A stretch of 41,511 nt of DNA from NCBI GenBank assembly GCA_018882835.1, contig VERE01000027.1:1-41511 (forward strand), given 5' to 3'. The position numbers and the translations under genes were made by a program. This document shows positions 14,581 to 23,598 of this stretch, in pieces. The stretch is from Limnohabitans sp. Its GTDB lineage: Bacteria; Pseudomonadota; Gammaproteobacteria; Burkholderiales; Burkholderiaceae_C. The notes beneath the pieces are model-generated. The model was not told the DNA's origin. It did no database searches and saw only the letters and a program-made list of their open reading frames with translations. Each line of letters begins with the position of its first letter. Position 1 is the first letter of the stretch.

Positions 14581-16665
14581 TCAGAACTGGACTCTCGCCG
14601 TCAACCGGATGGTTCTTGGCTCTGCCGGGTGCACATGCACCCCGTCCACGCCCGCTAGCGGCTCGCCAGCGACTCGCGAGGTGTAGTAGTAACTGATGTC
14701 GTTGTTCTTGCGATCGGCCAGATTCAGGACATCCAGCCCAAGGGTGATGTCGTTGGATATCTTCCTGGTCACCCGCAGATTGGTCGTCAGGCTCGAGGAA
14801 GAGCGAACGCTGTTGTTCTCAATCAAGGGGGCTGATCCGATGTACCGGACGCCCAGGGATCCAGACCACGGCCCCAGATTCCTGAGTGCGAAGGTGAGGT
14901 TCGCAACCCGCTGGGTTGCATTGACGATGTAGTTGCCAGCGGGGTCATCATCCGCGTAGCGTGGCTTGGTCCAGGCCAGGTTCACATCCATCAGGAAGTG
15001 CTCTCCCGGCGTCCAGTGGTTGCTCCACTCGATGCCAGTGCGTTTGCTGGGTCTGCCCGCTTCGGTGTTTCCTGCATCTCCCACATAGACCAGTTCGGAG
15101 TCGAAGTCCAAGCGCCACAGGGCCAGTGTGCTTTGCAGGTTCGGGATTACCTCAGTCTTGACGCCGACTTCTTGCCCACGGGAACTGACCAGCCCAGGAA
15201 CACGGTCGATAGGCAGTCCGGTCTTGGGATCCACACGTGCGGTCATGCCACGCGCATCGTTGCTGTGGAACCCCTTGCCGGTGTTGAGGAAAAACTCCGT
15301 CTTGTTCCATGGGCCAAAGATGAATGACATCTTGGGCGACAGCTTGAAGGCACTGGCTTTTCCCGAGTTTTCGCTCAAAGAGTGACTGGTCACGTTGACG
15401 TTGAGCTGGTCGGCCCTCAGACCTGCAATCGTTCGCAGCCAACTGTTCCAGCTGATCTCGTTTTGGCCGTAGACGCCGAGCATGGTCTGACGCACCTGAT
15501 CGTCCCGGACGGTGGCCTGGATTTGCCGCTGAGCGGTGTCGTACAGACCCACTCGAATGTCGTCTTGCCTCAACTGGACCCCAGCCGTATTGAGCATCGT
15601 CCGGTCAGATCCCAATTCAGTGATCCAGGTTCTGAACGCCTTTCCACCCAGCACTGTCCGGTGATCAGTCTGCGCAAACTGATCGGTAGGCCGCTCCAGG
15701 GCGTAGGTGAAGTTGGAGTACAGGTCGAGATCGTATTTGAGGGCGTACCACTGGACCGCCGTGATCTGATTGTTCTCCGATCGTCTCCAAGTGCCCGACA
15801 GGCTGACGCGGCTTGTCTTGGCGCCGTCGCTTGGATCAAGACTGTCAAACCGCCCGAAGGGTTGCCCTTGATAACTGCCAGCATCGATCAGGCGCTGCGG
15901 TACCTGGTCCGTGGAGTTCCAGCGGGCTGAATAGGCTGAAAGGCTGGTGCTCCAGCTTTCTCGCGGTGTCCCGCCGCTGAGGGTCAACAGCGCATTGAGC
16001 TTTCGGATGCCCTCAGGGACGGTCCAGGGCCCGTCGTTGTTCATGCGCTCGACGGCGGTCAGCAGTGTGACCCCCTCGGAGACTTCTCGCGAACCAGCGG
16101 CTACGCCGCGAATATAGCCCCGTTGCCCCAAGGTCAATGAGGCGAAGGGTTTGTCCAACTGTGTCCGGTAAATGATGTTGGCTGAGCCAGCGGACGAAAA
16201 GTCACCTTCCGAAGCAAAGTAGGGGCCCTTGCGGTAGTCGACTCGACTGACCAACTCCGGGATCAGGATGTTCAGGTCGCTGTAGCCATGACCGTGTGCG
16301 TGTGTCGGCATGTTGACTGGCACGCCGTTGATCGTGGTGGCGAAGTCTGTTCCATGGTCGAGGTTCATGCCTCGCAGGAAGTACTGGTTGGCTTTGCCAT
16401 CACCCGAGTGCTGGGTGACGAGCATCCCAGGGATGAACTCCAGCACTTCTGCGGGTCGCAACAACGCGCGGTTGCGCAGCAGTTCAGATCCGATCACGCC
16501 CTGGCTCGCCGCGTCGCTCGAGCCTACCGAGTTGTCGTAATGGCCCGTGACTACCACTGGGGGAAGACTGGGTAAGGAATCATGCGCATAGACTGAACCC
16601 GCGCACCAAATCAGTGCGAATTGAATCAGGGCAGTTTTATGGCGGGCATCCATCCGGCGTAACAA
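14581..16665 (-). CDS. TonB-dependent outer-membrane receptor
   Basis: Outer-membrane beta-barrel transporter of 694 aa, energised by TonB and used for siderophores, metal chelates or other large solutes. It has an N-terminal signal peptide ending near AGSVYA, and a TonB-box-like PPVVVTGH shortly after. A plug domain (about 36-165) includes LRGMNLDHGTDFATTINGVPV and the His-rich PTHAHGHGYSDLN. A long run of amphipathic strands ends in the C-terminal Phe (LTARVQF). The His-rich plug loop is characteristic of one subgroup, but I cannot name the ligand. The gene is monocistronic and lies between the 53-bp repeats. Confidence 0.9.
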   Translation of the reverse strand: MLRRMDARHKTALIQFALIWCAGSVYAHDSLPSLPPVVVTGHYDNSVGSSDAASQGVIGSELLRNRALLRPAEVLEFIPGMLVTQHSGDGKANQYFLRGMNLDHGTDFATTINGVPVNMPTHAHGHGYSDLNILIPELVSRVDYRKGPYFASEGDFSSAGSANIIYRTQLDKPFASLTLGQRGYIRGVAAGSREVSEGVTLLTAVERMNNDGPWTVPEGIRKLNALLTLSGGTPRESWSTSLSAYSARWNSTDQVPQRLIDAGSYQGQPFGRFDSLDPSDGAKTSRVSLSGTWRRSENNQITAVQWYALKYDLDLYSNFTYALERPTDQFAQTDHRTVLGGKAFRTWITELGSDRTMLNTAGVQLRQDDIRVGLYDTAQRQIQATVRDDQVRQTMLGVYGQNEISWNSWLRTIAGLRADQLNVNVTSHSLSENSGKASAFKLSPKMSFIFGPWNKTEFFLNTGKGFHSNDARGMTARVDPKTGLPIDRVPGLVSSRGQEVGVKTEVIPNLQSTLALWRLDFDSELVYVGDAGNTEAGRPSKRTGIEWSNHWTPGEHFLMDVNLAWTKPRYADDDPAGNYIVNATQRVANLTFALRNLGPWSGSLGVRYIGSAPLIENNSVRSSSSLTTNLRVTRKISNDITLGLDVLNLADRKNNDISYYYTSRVAGEPLAGVDGVHVHPAEPRTIRLTARVQF

Positions 16666-17323
16666 GCGAATTCCAGGCCAGTCTACCTCTCGGCAATGTT
16701 ATGCTTTTCATCGCGAGCCACGCGGAGCTTGTTGCTTGTCGCCATGCCTGTGAATCGCCCCTGTTCGGGGGTGAAAGACAGGAACAGAAAGATGCGGAAA
16801 ATTGCGGATGGTGAGGGCGAGGGGGTAGGTGTCAGCACCTTTCCGCAACCTTCCGCAGGGGCGTAACGGGTGCTAGCAGGGCTACACTTGCACGGAATTG
16901 AACCCGGGTCCACGGCCACCACCAATCACCACCTGGGATCAAATTCATCGCTGAGTTTGACCCCTTTGTTTTACCCATTGCACATCAACCACTTAAGCGA
17001 TCTGCCTGCGGTGCGTTGGCCTCCCCACACCCCCTACAGATCACCCGCTTTAGGGCCAAATAGCCGCTGTTTTCGATGTTTTTGCTCAGGCTAAGCTCAG
17101 ACATTCCGATTAAGAGACTGATTTCTCGCTTCTGTCAAAAACCAGTCATTGGCCAAGCATTGCATCCAGCGACCGATCTACAGCCAAGTTCAGCCGAACC
17201 TCAAAATACATCTCAATTAGGCCCCGGAAAACGACTGCTTTTGGCCTGACTCATGGGGTGCTTCTGCTGCACAGCGGCCGCGTACCTTAACCGCAATACC
17301 CCACACTGGCACCATGTTCAAGG
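16666..17323. other. 658-bp intergenic region containing the second 53-bp repeat
   Basis: There is no coding frame with good start and context. It contains the upstream region of the TonB receptor, blocks similar to those before the first repeat (GATGCGGAAA, TTCCGCAACCTTCCGCAGG), and the 53-bp repeat itself (16874-16926). From there to the AraC stop at 17324 I see nothing recognisable. Confidence 0.6.
16874..16926. repeat. 53-bp direct repeat, copy 2 (att-like)
   Basis: Same orientation as 14158-14210, 49 of 53 identical; mismatches are C/G at repeat position 8 and three purine changes (A/G, G/A, A/G) in the second half. Together the repeats bracket a 2.7-kb unit with the HTH gene and the TonB receptor. 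Confidence 0.8.
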
Positions 17324-18334
17324 CTATATGCTCCGTCGCCTATATGCCCCAGCCGGACTGCCTGTCCAACTCTTAAATGCGCGTTGGAAGGCCGCGCTGT
17401 CAGAAAATCCTAATTCCAACGCCAACACGCCGAGGGTCACATCGCTGGTTACGAGCCTGTGAATGGCCATGTCGCGTCGTAGTTCGTCTTTTAGCGACTG
17501 AAATGTAGTGCCTTCATTGGCTAGGTGACGTTGCAAGGCAGACACCGAAAGGTGCAGGACCTGAGATGTACTGGACAGGTCGGGCCAAGCAGGTAAGCTG
17601 AGCTGAAGGTGAATACGCACGCGTGAACTAAAAGAGTCATCTCGCCGCCGGGGAAGTACGATATTCCAAGGTACATCCGAGAGGAAGAGCCGCAGCGCAG
17701 CTTCATCCCGGCGCACCGGGTTGGCTAAGGCTCGTTCGTCAAACCAGAGAGCTGAGTAGGATTGATTAAATCGCAGTTCGGCGGGAAGCACGCTGCCATA
17801 ACTACCCGCATAAACCGGCGTGTCGAATGCGAGGTCGAAGCGCGCAGGAGGCAGCTTGCCACCGGCAAGCCAGGCCAGCAGCCGCCAGAAGATACGCAAA
17901 ATCATTTCGTGCATGAAATGCGGGCGCTCCGCGCCGCCTTCAAAGTGCAATTCCCAGCCGCATAAGCCATCCACACGGCGCGATACCAGCTCCACATCAT
18001 CCTGGAACATGCTGAAGGTACGCCCGATTCGGCGCATGGCAACTTCTAGGTCGGGCGCCCCTAGTGCCGAGCGCAGCATGGTGGCGAAGCTGCCGGGCTT
18101 GAGTCGGCGATGGTAGAAGCAGATACCGTCATCTTCCAGGCGGTCTACCAGCAATCGAAACAGAGCCACGTACTGCTCGCCCGTAACACGGCCGCTTACT
18201 TCATGCAGCAGTTCGGGGTCTATCCCCGCTTGAAGCAGGTAGGGTTCGCACGCCCGTCCCTGCGCTTGAATGCCACTCAACATACCCCGCACGAATGCCA
18301 TGGACACGGTGACCGGGGGCTTCATCGTAGACAT
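17324..18334 (-). CDS. AraC-family transcriptional regulator
   Basis: Regulator of 336 aa. The N-terminal ~200 residues are of the Arabinose_bd-like type seen in OruR/ArgR-like AraC proteins (GIDPELL, EQYVALFRLLVDRLEDDGICF). The C-terminal ~100 residues hold the double HTH (QVLHLSVSALQRHLANEGTTFQSL; LALELGFSDSAAFQRAFKSWTG). It is transcribed divergently from the catabolic operon starting at 18462, with a 127-bp shared intergenic region. It is therefore the likely local activator, probably responding to the pathway substrate or its CoA ester. ATG start at 18334. Confidence 0.9.
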   Translation of the reverse strand: MSTMKPPVTVSMAFVRGMLSGIQAQGRACEPYLLQAGIDPELLHEVSGRVTGEQYVALFRLLVDRLEDDGICFYHRRLKPGSFATMLRSALGAPDLEVAMRRIGRTFSMFQDDVELVSRRVDGLCGWELHFEGGAERPHFMHEMILRIFWRLLAWLAGGKLPPARFDLAFDTPVYAGSYGSVLPAELRFNQSYSALWFDERALANPVRRDEAALRLFLSDVPWNIVLPRRRDDSFSSRVRIHLQLSLPAWPDLSSTSQVLHLSVSALQRHLANEGTTFQSLKDELRRDMAIHRLVTSDVTLGVLALELGFSDSAAFQRAFKSWTGSPAGAYRRRSI

Positions 18335-18420
18335 TGCATATCGACGTTTTTCGTCATCATCTTGATTGGATCTGTCATTGTAGAAGACTGATCAGCTATC
18401 TACGATGCACTGAAATAAGC

Positions 18421-18436
18421 GGTCGTCTTGACGACC
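18421..18436. promoter_or_regulatory. Perfect palindrome in the operon leader
   Basis: GGTCGTC-TT-GACGACC, a 7-bp perfect inverted repeat 25 bp before the thiolase ATG, within the AraC/operon intergenic region. It could be an operator (for a dimeric repressor rather than AraC, which prefers direct repeats) or a short mRNA hairpin near the ribosome site. No T-tract follows, so it is not a terminator. Confidence 0.4.
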
Positions 18437-18461
18437 AACTCACAAAAACTTTGGAGACTGC

Positions 18462-19646
18462 ATGAGCACAAGCGCCCTAGTGGCAGGCGTGGGAATGATC
18501 CCATTTGCCAAGCCCGGATCTAACAAACCCTACCCGGAAATGGCTGCCGTTGCGGTACGCGAAGCGCTGGCCGATGCCGGCCTGAGCTATGCCAATGTGC
18601 AGCAGGCCTATGTGGGCTACGTCTACGGCGACTCGACCTGCGGCCAGCGCGCCTTGTATGAGGTGGGCATGACCGGCATCCCCGTCTTCAATGTCAATAA
18701 CAACTGCTCCACCGGTTCCTCCGCTTTGTTTTTGGCGCGTCAGGCGGTCGCCAGTGGAGCGGTGGACTGCGCGCTCGCTCTTGGTTTCGAGCACATGAGC
18801 CCGGGGGCGATCGGCACAGTGTTCAAGGATCGACCCAGTCCCTTCGAGCGGTTTGACCAGGCCACCGAAGAATTGGTGGGTCACAGTGAAATTCCCCTGG
18901 CACTGCGTTACTTCGGTGGTGCCGGCTTGGCCCACATGCAGCAGTACGGCACCAAGCTGTCGACCTTTGCCAAGATCCGTGCGAAGGCCAGTCGCCATGC
19001 CGCGAATAACCCGCTCGCTCTGTTTAGAAAAGAGGTGACTGAAGAAGAGGTCTTGCAGTCACCTGCCGTATGGGAGGGTGTGCTGACGCGGCTCATGGCC
19101 TGCCCACCCACCTGCGGAGCTGCTGCAGCCATCATCTGTTCGGAGGCGTTTGCAAGAAAACACGGTATCTCGGGCGCCGTTCGAATTCGGGCACAGGCCA
19201 TGACCACAGACGCGCCGGCCGTCTTCGATGCGCGCGACATGCGGGAGGTCGTGGGGTTCGGCATGTCATGCGAGGCTGCGCGTCAGGTCTACGAAGCTGC
19301 GGGTATCGGCCCCGAAGACATTGACGTGGTGGAACTGCACGACTGCTTCGCTCAGAACGAGCTCATCACCTATGAAGCCCTGGGGCTGTGCGGGCTTGGC
19401 GAAAGCGAACGCTTCATCTGTGACGGCGACAACACTTACGGCGGCAAGGTGGTGACCAACCCCTCAGGCGGCCTGCTATCCAAGGGGCACCCGCTTGGGG
19501 CCACGGGCCTGGCGCAATGCACGGAACTGGTGCAGCAACTGCGCGGCACGGCCGAGGCCCGCCAGGTTAGTGGCGCTCGGCTGGCACTGCAGCATAACCT
19601 CGGGCTCGGCGGCGCCTGTGTCGTGACTTTGTACGAACCCGCCTAA
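18462..19646 (+). CDS. SCP-x-type thiolase (acetyl-CoA acetyltransferase / lipid-transfer-like)
   Basis: Thiolase-fold protein of 394 aa, expected to cleave a 3-ketoacyl-CoA in the last step of a beta-oxidation round. The nucleophile Cys82 lies in NNNCSTGSSAL, the HDCF motif (H293-D294-C295) in VVELHDCFAQNEL, and the second catalytic His343 in SKGHPLGATG. Cys386 sits in LGLGGACVV. The HDCF motif and short length place it with SCP-x/SCP2 thiolases, which accept alpha-methyl-branched or steroid-side-chain substrates, rather than with FadA. TTGGAG precedes the ATG. It is the first gene of the operon, with 10 bp to the next. Confidence 0.9.
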   Translation: MSTSALVAGVGMIPFAKPGSNKPYPEMAAVAVREALADAGLSYANVQQAYVGYVYGDSTCGQRALYEVGMTGIPVFNVNNNCSTGSSALFLARQAVASGAVDCALALGFEHMSPGAIGTVFKDRPSPFERFDQATEELVGHSEIPLALRYFGGAGLAHMQQYGTKLSTFAKIRAKASRHAANNPLALFRKEVTEEEVLQSPAVWEGVLTRLMACPPTCGAAAAIICSEAFARKHGISGAVRIRAQAMTTDAPAVFDARDMREVVGFGMSCEAARQVYEAAGIGPEDIDVVELHDCFAQNELITYEALGLCGLGESERFICDGDNTYGGKVVTNPSGGLLSKGHPLGATGLAQCTELVQQLRGTAEARQVSGARLALQHNLGLGGACVVTLYEPA

Positions 19647-19656
19647 AGGAGCAGTC

Positions 19657-20097
19657 ATGATCGACAAAGCCATGATCGGCTACGAAATGGAGCCCTCAGT
19701 TCTTCCCATCGAGCGCAGCCGCCTGCGTTTTTTTGCCAAAGCTGTTGGCGAGACCAATCCGGTGTACACGGACGAAGCCGCCGCCCGGGCTGCGGGCTAC
19801 CCCGACCTGCCGGCGCCGCCCACCTTCCTCTTTGCGGCAGAGCTGGACTCCGGCGCAATGGACCGCCTCCTGGACAAACTTCAGATTCCCTTGTCCAAGC
19901 TGCTGCATGGGGAGCAGTCCTTCACTTATCACCGTCCCGCCTGTGTCGGCGACACCGTGACGGTGCGCTCGCGCATTGAAGACATTTATGACAAGAAAAA
20001 CGGCGCGCTCGAATTCGTAATTAAGACCGCCCGCGTCACGAATCAACATGACGAGCTGGTGGCTGAAATGCGCTCCGTGCTTGTCTGCCGCCACTGA
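19657..20097 (+). CDS. MaoC-like N-terminal hot-dog dehydratase subunit
   Basis: Protein of 146 aa with the N-terminal MaoC / FAS1-DH type hot-dog fold: LRFFAKAVGETNPVYTDEAAARAAGYPDLPAPPTF, then GEQSFTYHRPACVGDTVTV. AAAGGAG lies just upstream of the ATG. Members of this type often pair with a second, catalytic MaoC subunit to make a heteromeric (R)-enoyl-CoA hydratase, and the next gene encodes exactly that partner. Probable role: hydration of an enoyl-CoA with a bulky acyl chain. Confidence 0.85.
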   Translation: MIDKAMIGYEMEPSVLPIERSRLRFFAKAVGETNPVYTDEAAARAAGYPDLPAPPTFLFAAELDSGAMDRLLDKLQIPLSKLLHGEQSFTYHRPACVGDTVTVRSRIEDIYDKKNGALEFVIKTARVTNQHDELVAEMRSVLVCRH

Positions 20098-20108
20098 GGT
20101 CCGTCCCT

Positions 20109-20552
20109 ATGTTCGCTCCCACTTTTGACTCCGTCCAGCTTGGCGACGAGCTGCCTCCGCTTCAGCTGCCGACGGTGGACCGCACTATGCTCGCCTTGTT
20201 CGGTGGCGCTTCGGGCGACCACAACGCGGTGCATATCGATATCGACTTTGCCCGCCGTGCCGGCATGCCTGATGTGTTCGCCCAGGGCATGCTTGGCATG
20301 GCCTGGCTGGGCCGACTGCTGACGCAATGGGCGCCCCAGTCTAGCTTGCGCCGCTTTGACGTGCGCTTTCAGGGCATCACCCACCTGGGCCACCGCCTGG
20401 TCTGCAGCGGCAAGGTGGTCGAAAAGCTGCATCACGAGGGTGTGCCCTGTGTGCGCATCGAAATCCAGGCGACCAATCAATACGGACAGATCAAGACGGC
20501 CGGCGAGGCCCTGGTCGCGCTTTCATTAACCTCTTCACATCATCAGCCATGA
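20109..20552 (+). CDS. MaoC-family enoyl-CoA hydratase subunit
   Basis: Protein of 147 aa with the hydratase-2 motif SGDHNAVHIDIDFARRAG, in which Asp37 and His42 are the expected catalytic pair, followed by DVFAQGMLGMAWLG. It likely forms the active half of a heterodimeric hydratase with the protein encoded 11 bp upstream, an arrangement known for steroid-side-chain hydratases. Its stop overlaps the SDR start by 4 bp (ATGA). Confidence 0.87.
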   Translation: MFAPTFDSVQLGDELPPLQLPTVDRTMLALFGGASGDHNAVHIDIDFARRAGMPDVFAQGMLGMAWLGRLLTQWAPQSSLRRFDVRFQGITHLGHRLVCSGKVVEKLHHEGVPCVRIEIQATNQYGQIKTAGEALVALSLTSSHHQP

Positions 20553-21379
20553 GCAAAAAACTCCAAGACAAAGTTGCCCTCATCACTGGTTCAGGGCGCG
20601 GCATTGGCCGTGCGCTGGCCATGAAACTTGCCGCGGAGGGCGCTAGCATCGTCGTCAACGACCTCGACAGCGGACCCGCAGAAGAGGTGGTAGCAGCCAT
20701 TCGAGCAGCTGGTGGCCAGGCCGTGGCCTGCCCTGGCAGCGTCACAGCGCCTGATTTTGCCGAACGTTTCGTCGGCACCGCCGTGAGCGCCTTCAAGCGC
20801 ATCGACATCATCGTCAACAACGCGGGCTACACCTGGGACAACGTGATCCAGAAGATGAGCGACGAGCAGTGGTACGCCATGATGGACTGCCACCTGACGG
20901 CGCCTTTTCGTATCCTGCGCGCCGCCCAGCCGGTGCTGCGCGGCCAACACAAGGCCGACCAGGAGGCGGGCCGCCGCATCATTCGAAAAGTGGTCAACGT
21001 GTCATCGGTGGCGGGCTTGTTCGGCAACGCTGGCCAGGCCAACTATTCGGCGGCCAAGGCCGGCATCGTTGGGATGACGCAGACGCTGGCCAAGGAATGG
21101 GGCCGCATTGGCGTCACCGTCAACTGTGTGGCGTTTGGCTTGATCAAGACGCGCCTGACGGGTAGTGCCGCAGAGTCGTCCACGGCCTTGATCGAAGGCC
21201 GTGAAATCAAGGTGGGCGTGAACCCCGGCCTTCTGGAGCTCATGGAAAACAGCATTCCGCTTGGTCATGGAGGCACGCCTGAGGAAGCGGCAGATGCCAT
21301 CTACCTCTTCTGTATTCCCGAGTCGGACTATGTCAGCGGTCAGACGCTGATGTGTACGGGCGGGCTGACGGGGATCTGA
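20549..21379 (+). CDS. Short-chain dehydrogenase (3-hydroxyacyl-CoA dehydrogenase-like SDR)
   Basis: Classical SDR of 276 aa. It has the cofactor motif TGSGRGIG (13-20) with Asp38/Asp40 after the second strand (VVNDLD), favouring NAD(H). NNAG is at 90-93, and the catalytic set is Ser152/153, Tyr166 and Lys170 (YSAAK). A ~15-residue insertion (RGQHKADQEAGRRII) precedes the catalytic Ser strand, as in the FabG-like dehydrogenases of peroxisomal multifunctional enzyme type. Between hydratase and thiolase genes it most likely oxidises the 3-hydroxyacyl-CoA. The start overlaps the MaoC stop. Confidence 0.88.
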   Translation: MSKKLQDKVALITGSGRGIGRALAMKLAAEGASIVVNDLDSGPAEEVVAAIRAAGGQAVACPGSVTAPDFAERFVGTAVSAFKRIDIIVNNAGYTWDNVIQKMSDEQWYAMMDCHLTAPFRILRAAQPVLRGQHKADQEAGRRIIRKVVNVSSVAGLFGNAGQANYSAAKAGIVGMTQTLAKEWGRIGVTVNCVAFGLIKTRLTGSAAESSTALIEGREIKVGVNPGLLELMENSIPLGHGGTPEEAADAIYLFCIPESDYVSGQTLMCTGGLTGI

Positions 21380-21382
21380 GCG

Positions 21383-22549
21383 ATGACCCACGAGCTCCTT
21401 CCTCAACAACACCGCCATGCCTGGATGACCCAGGAGATGGACGATTTCCGTGCGCAGGTCAGGCGCTACATCACGCGTGAGATGTCACCTCACCTGGACA
21501 CCTGGCGCCGCCAGGGTTTCATTCCCCGCGAGGTCTGGAAGCCCTTTGCGCAGATGGGCTTCCTGCTGCCTGAATTCGGGGAAGAGTGGGGCGGCGGCGG
21601 AGGGACGCTGGCGCACCAGCTGGTAGTGCAGGATGAAATGGCGCTGCAGGAATTGCCGGAGAACATTGGTGTGCACTCCATCGTATCGCACTATATCCTG
21701 GACTATGGAACGCCAGAGCAGAAGGCGCGCTGGGTGCCTGGGCTGGTCAGTGGTGACTTCTTCGCCAGCATTGCCTTGACCGAACCGGGATGCGGCTCCG
21801 ACCTCAAGTCCTTGCGCACCCGTGCCCAAAGGGAGGGCGATGAGTACGTCATCAACGGCGCCAAGATGTTTATCACCAATGCCTTCTCCGGCAATTTCAT
21901 GGTGGTGGCAGCTCGCACCGGAGAGGCGGGCAGCGGCGGTGTGTCGCTGCTGGTGGTGGAGAACACGCATGACCAGCCTGGTTTCCGCATTGGCCGTCGG
22001 CTTGAAAAGCTTGGCCAGCATGCGTCGGACACCTGCGAGGTGTTCTTCGACAACCTGCGTGTACCCGCGCACAACCTGCTGGGGACTGTTGAGGGGCAGG
22101 GCTTTCGTCAAGTCATGAGCCAGCTGGCCTATGAGCGCTTGTTGCTGGCCGTGCCGGCGGCGGCGGCCATCGAACTGGCCGTCTCGCTGACGGTGGACTA
22201 CACACGCCAGCGCCCGGCCTTCGGTCAGCACCTCTCGGACTTCCAGAACACACGATTCAAGCTCGCCGAATGCGCCACCATCGCCCATGTGGTGCGCGGC
22301 TTCGTTAATGACTGCATACAGCGCCTGCTCGACGGCACGCTCGATGATGAAGCAGCCTATATGGCCAAGTGGTGGTGTACCGAGCAGCAGTGCAAGGTCG
22401 TGGATGACTGTTTGCAGTTGTTCGGTGGCTATGGATATATGAGCGAATACCCTATCGCGCGCTTGTATGCCGATGCTCGGGTGCAACGCATCTACGGTGG
22501 GACGACCGAAATCATGAAGGACCTTATAGCCCGGAGGCTATTCGCATGA
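21383..22549 (+). CDS. Acyl-CoA dehydrogenase
   Basis: FAD-dependent acyl-CoA dehydrogenase of 388 aa that introduces the 2,3-double bond. Family blocks are present: ALTEPGCGSDLKSL, INGAKMFITNA, LGQHASDTCEVFFDNLRVP, and near the C-terminus LFGGYGYMSEYPIARLYADAR and YGGTTEIMKDLIAR. The usual catalytic Glu of the YEGT motif is Gly here. A Glu in QLAYERLLLAV (Glu251) sits where isovaleryl- and long-chain-type dehydrogenases carry their base, so the enzyme probably belongs to that branched-chain-tolerant group. It begins 3 bp after the SDR, and its stop overlaps the next start (ATGA). Confidence 0.92.
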   Translation: MTHELLPQQHRHAWMTQEMDDFRAQVRRYITREMSPHLDTWRRQGFIPREVWKPFAQMGFLLPEFGEEWGGGGGTLAHQLVVQDEMALQELPENIGVHSIVSHYILDYGTPEQKARWVPGLVSGDFFASIALTEPGCGSDLKSLRTRAQREGDEYVINGAKMFITNAFSGNFMVVAARTGEAGSGGVSLLVVENTHDQPGFRIGRRLEKLGQHASDTCEVFFDNLRVPAHNLLGTVEGQGFRQVMSQLAYERLLLAVPAAAAIELAVSLTVDYTRQRPAFGQHLSDFQNTRFKLAECATIAHVVRGFVNDCIQRLLDGTLDDEAAYMAKWWCTEQQCKVVDDCLQLFGGYGYMSEYPIARLYADARVQRIYGGTTEIMKDLIARRLFA

Positions 22550-23598
22550 AGCCACTGCAAGGCATTCGAGTGGTCGAGTTCGAGGGCATAGGCCCCGGAC
22601 CCTTGGCGGGCCGTTTCCTGGCGGACATGGGCGCCAGTGTAACCGTGATCGCCAGGCCTACCCCCGGCGCGGTGCACCAGCGCATGGACACGGGTGTAGT
22701 GAATCCGCTTCGCCAGGGCAAGTCGGTGGTGGTGCTGGACCTAAAGCAGGCAGCCGACCATGCCCGTGCGGTCGACATGGTGGTTGCCAGCGATGTGCTG
22801 ATTGAAGGCAACCGACCTGGCGTGATGGAAAAGCTAGACCTGGGACCGGCCGTATTCGCGTCGAGCAACCCCCGACTTGTGTACGGCCGAATGACAGGGT
22901 GGGGGCAGAGCGGGCCCTTGTCTGCAGCAGCAGGTCATGACCTGAACTACGTAGCACTGTCAGGTATTTTATCGCTCTCGGCCAATCGGGGTGAATTGCC
23001 CATCCTCCCACCCACGGTGGTAGGCGATGCCGTGGGGGCGCTAGGCCTGGCGTTTGGCATTGTCAGTGCGCTGCATAGAGTCAAGGAACGGGGTGAGGGC
23101 TGCGTGATTGATGGCGCGATCGTCGACATCGTGTCTATGCTGGGCATGCTGATGCAGTGGATACGCGCAGCAGGGCAGATCGACGGACCTGAACCCAGCC
23201 TGTTTCATGATTCTCCTTTCTATTCAGTATACGCTTGCGCCGATGGCGGGCGTATCACGCTGGGTGCCATCGAGCCGCAGTTCTATGCTCTGCTGCTCAA
23301 CAAACTAGGCATCACCAATGTGGACCCTCAGGCGCAGTACGATCGAAGCACCTGGCCTCAATTACGGGCCAGGTTCGGCGCCTTGTTTGCCACAAGGCCG
23401 CGTGCGTATTGGTGCGAATTGCTCGAAGGAACCGACGTGTGCTTTGCCCCTGTGTTGAGCGTGGCCGAGGCTGCGGTGCATCCGCACAACGTGGCGCGGG
23501 GTACTTTCAAGATGCTTGATACCGGAGCGATTGAGGTGACGCCTGCCCCTCGCCTGACGCCCCTGGTCGGGCAGCTCTATGCTGGAGCGCCACGATGA
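22546..23598 (+). CDS. Alpha-methylacyl-CoA racemase-like CoA-transferase family III protein
   Basis: Protein of 350 aa, CaiB/BaiF fold, closest to alpha-methylacyl-CoA racemase. The residues aligned with the known catalytic His/Asp/Glu set of the mycobacterial racemase are all visible: His131 in GHDLNYVALSG, Asp161 in VVGDAVGALGLAFGI, Glu243 in LGAIEPQFY. The phrase PFYSVYACADGGRITLGAIEPQFY style is typical of racemases rather than CoA-transferases. It would interconvert (R)- and (S)-2-methylacyl-CoA before dehydrogenation, pointing to a methyl-branched substrate. It overlaps both neighbours by 4 bp. Confidence 0.85.
   Translation: MKPLQGIRVVEFEGIGPGPLAGRFLADMGASVTVIARPTPGAVHQRMDTGVVNPLRQGKSVVVLDLKQAADHARAVDMVVASDVLIEGNRPGVMEKLDLGPAVFASSNPRLVYGRMTGWGQSGPLSAAAGHDLNYVALSGILSLSANRGELPILPPTVVGDAVGALGLAFGIVSALHRVKERGEGCVIDGAIVDIVSMLGMLMQWIRAAGQIDGPEPSLFHDSPFYSVYACADGGRITLGAIEPQFYALLLNKLGITNVDPQAQYDRSTWPQLRARFGALFATRPRAYWCELLEGTDVCFAPVLSVAEAAVHPHNVARGTFKMLDTGAIEVTPAPRLTPLVGQLYAGAPR

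Noticed and set aside
21485..22486. 333-codon minus-strand frame opposite the acyl-CoA dehydrogenase
   Set aside because: High-GC shadow; the plus-strand frame has full family motifs and operon context.
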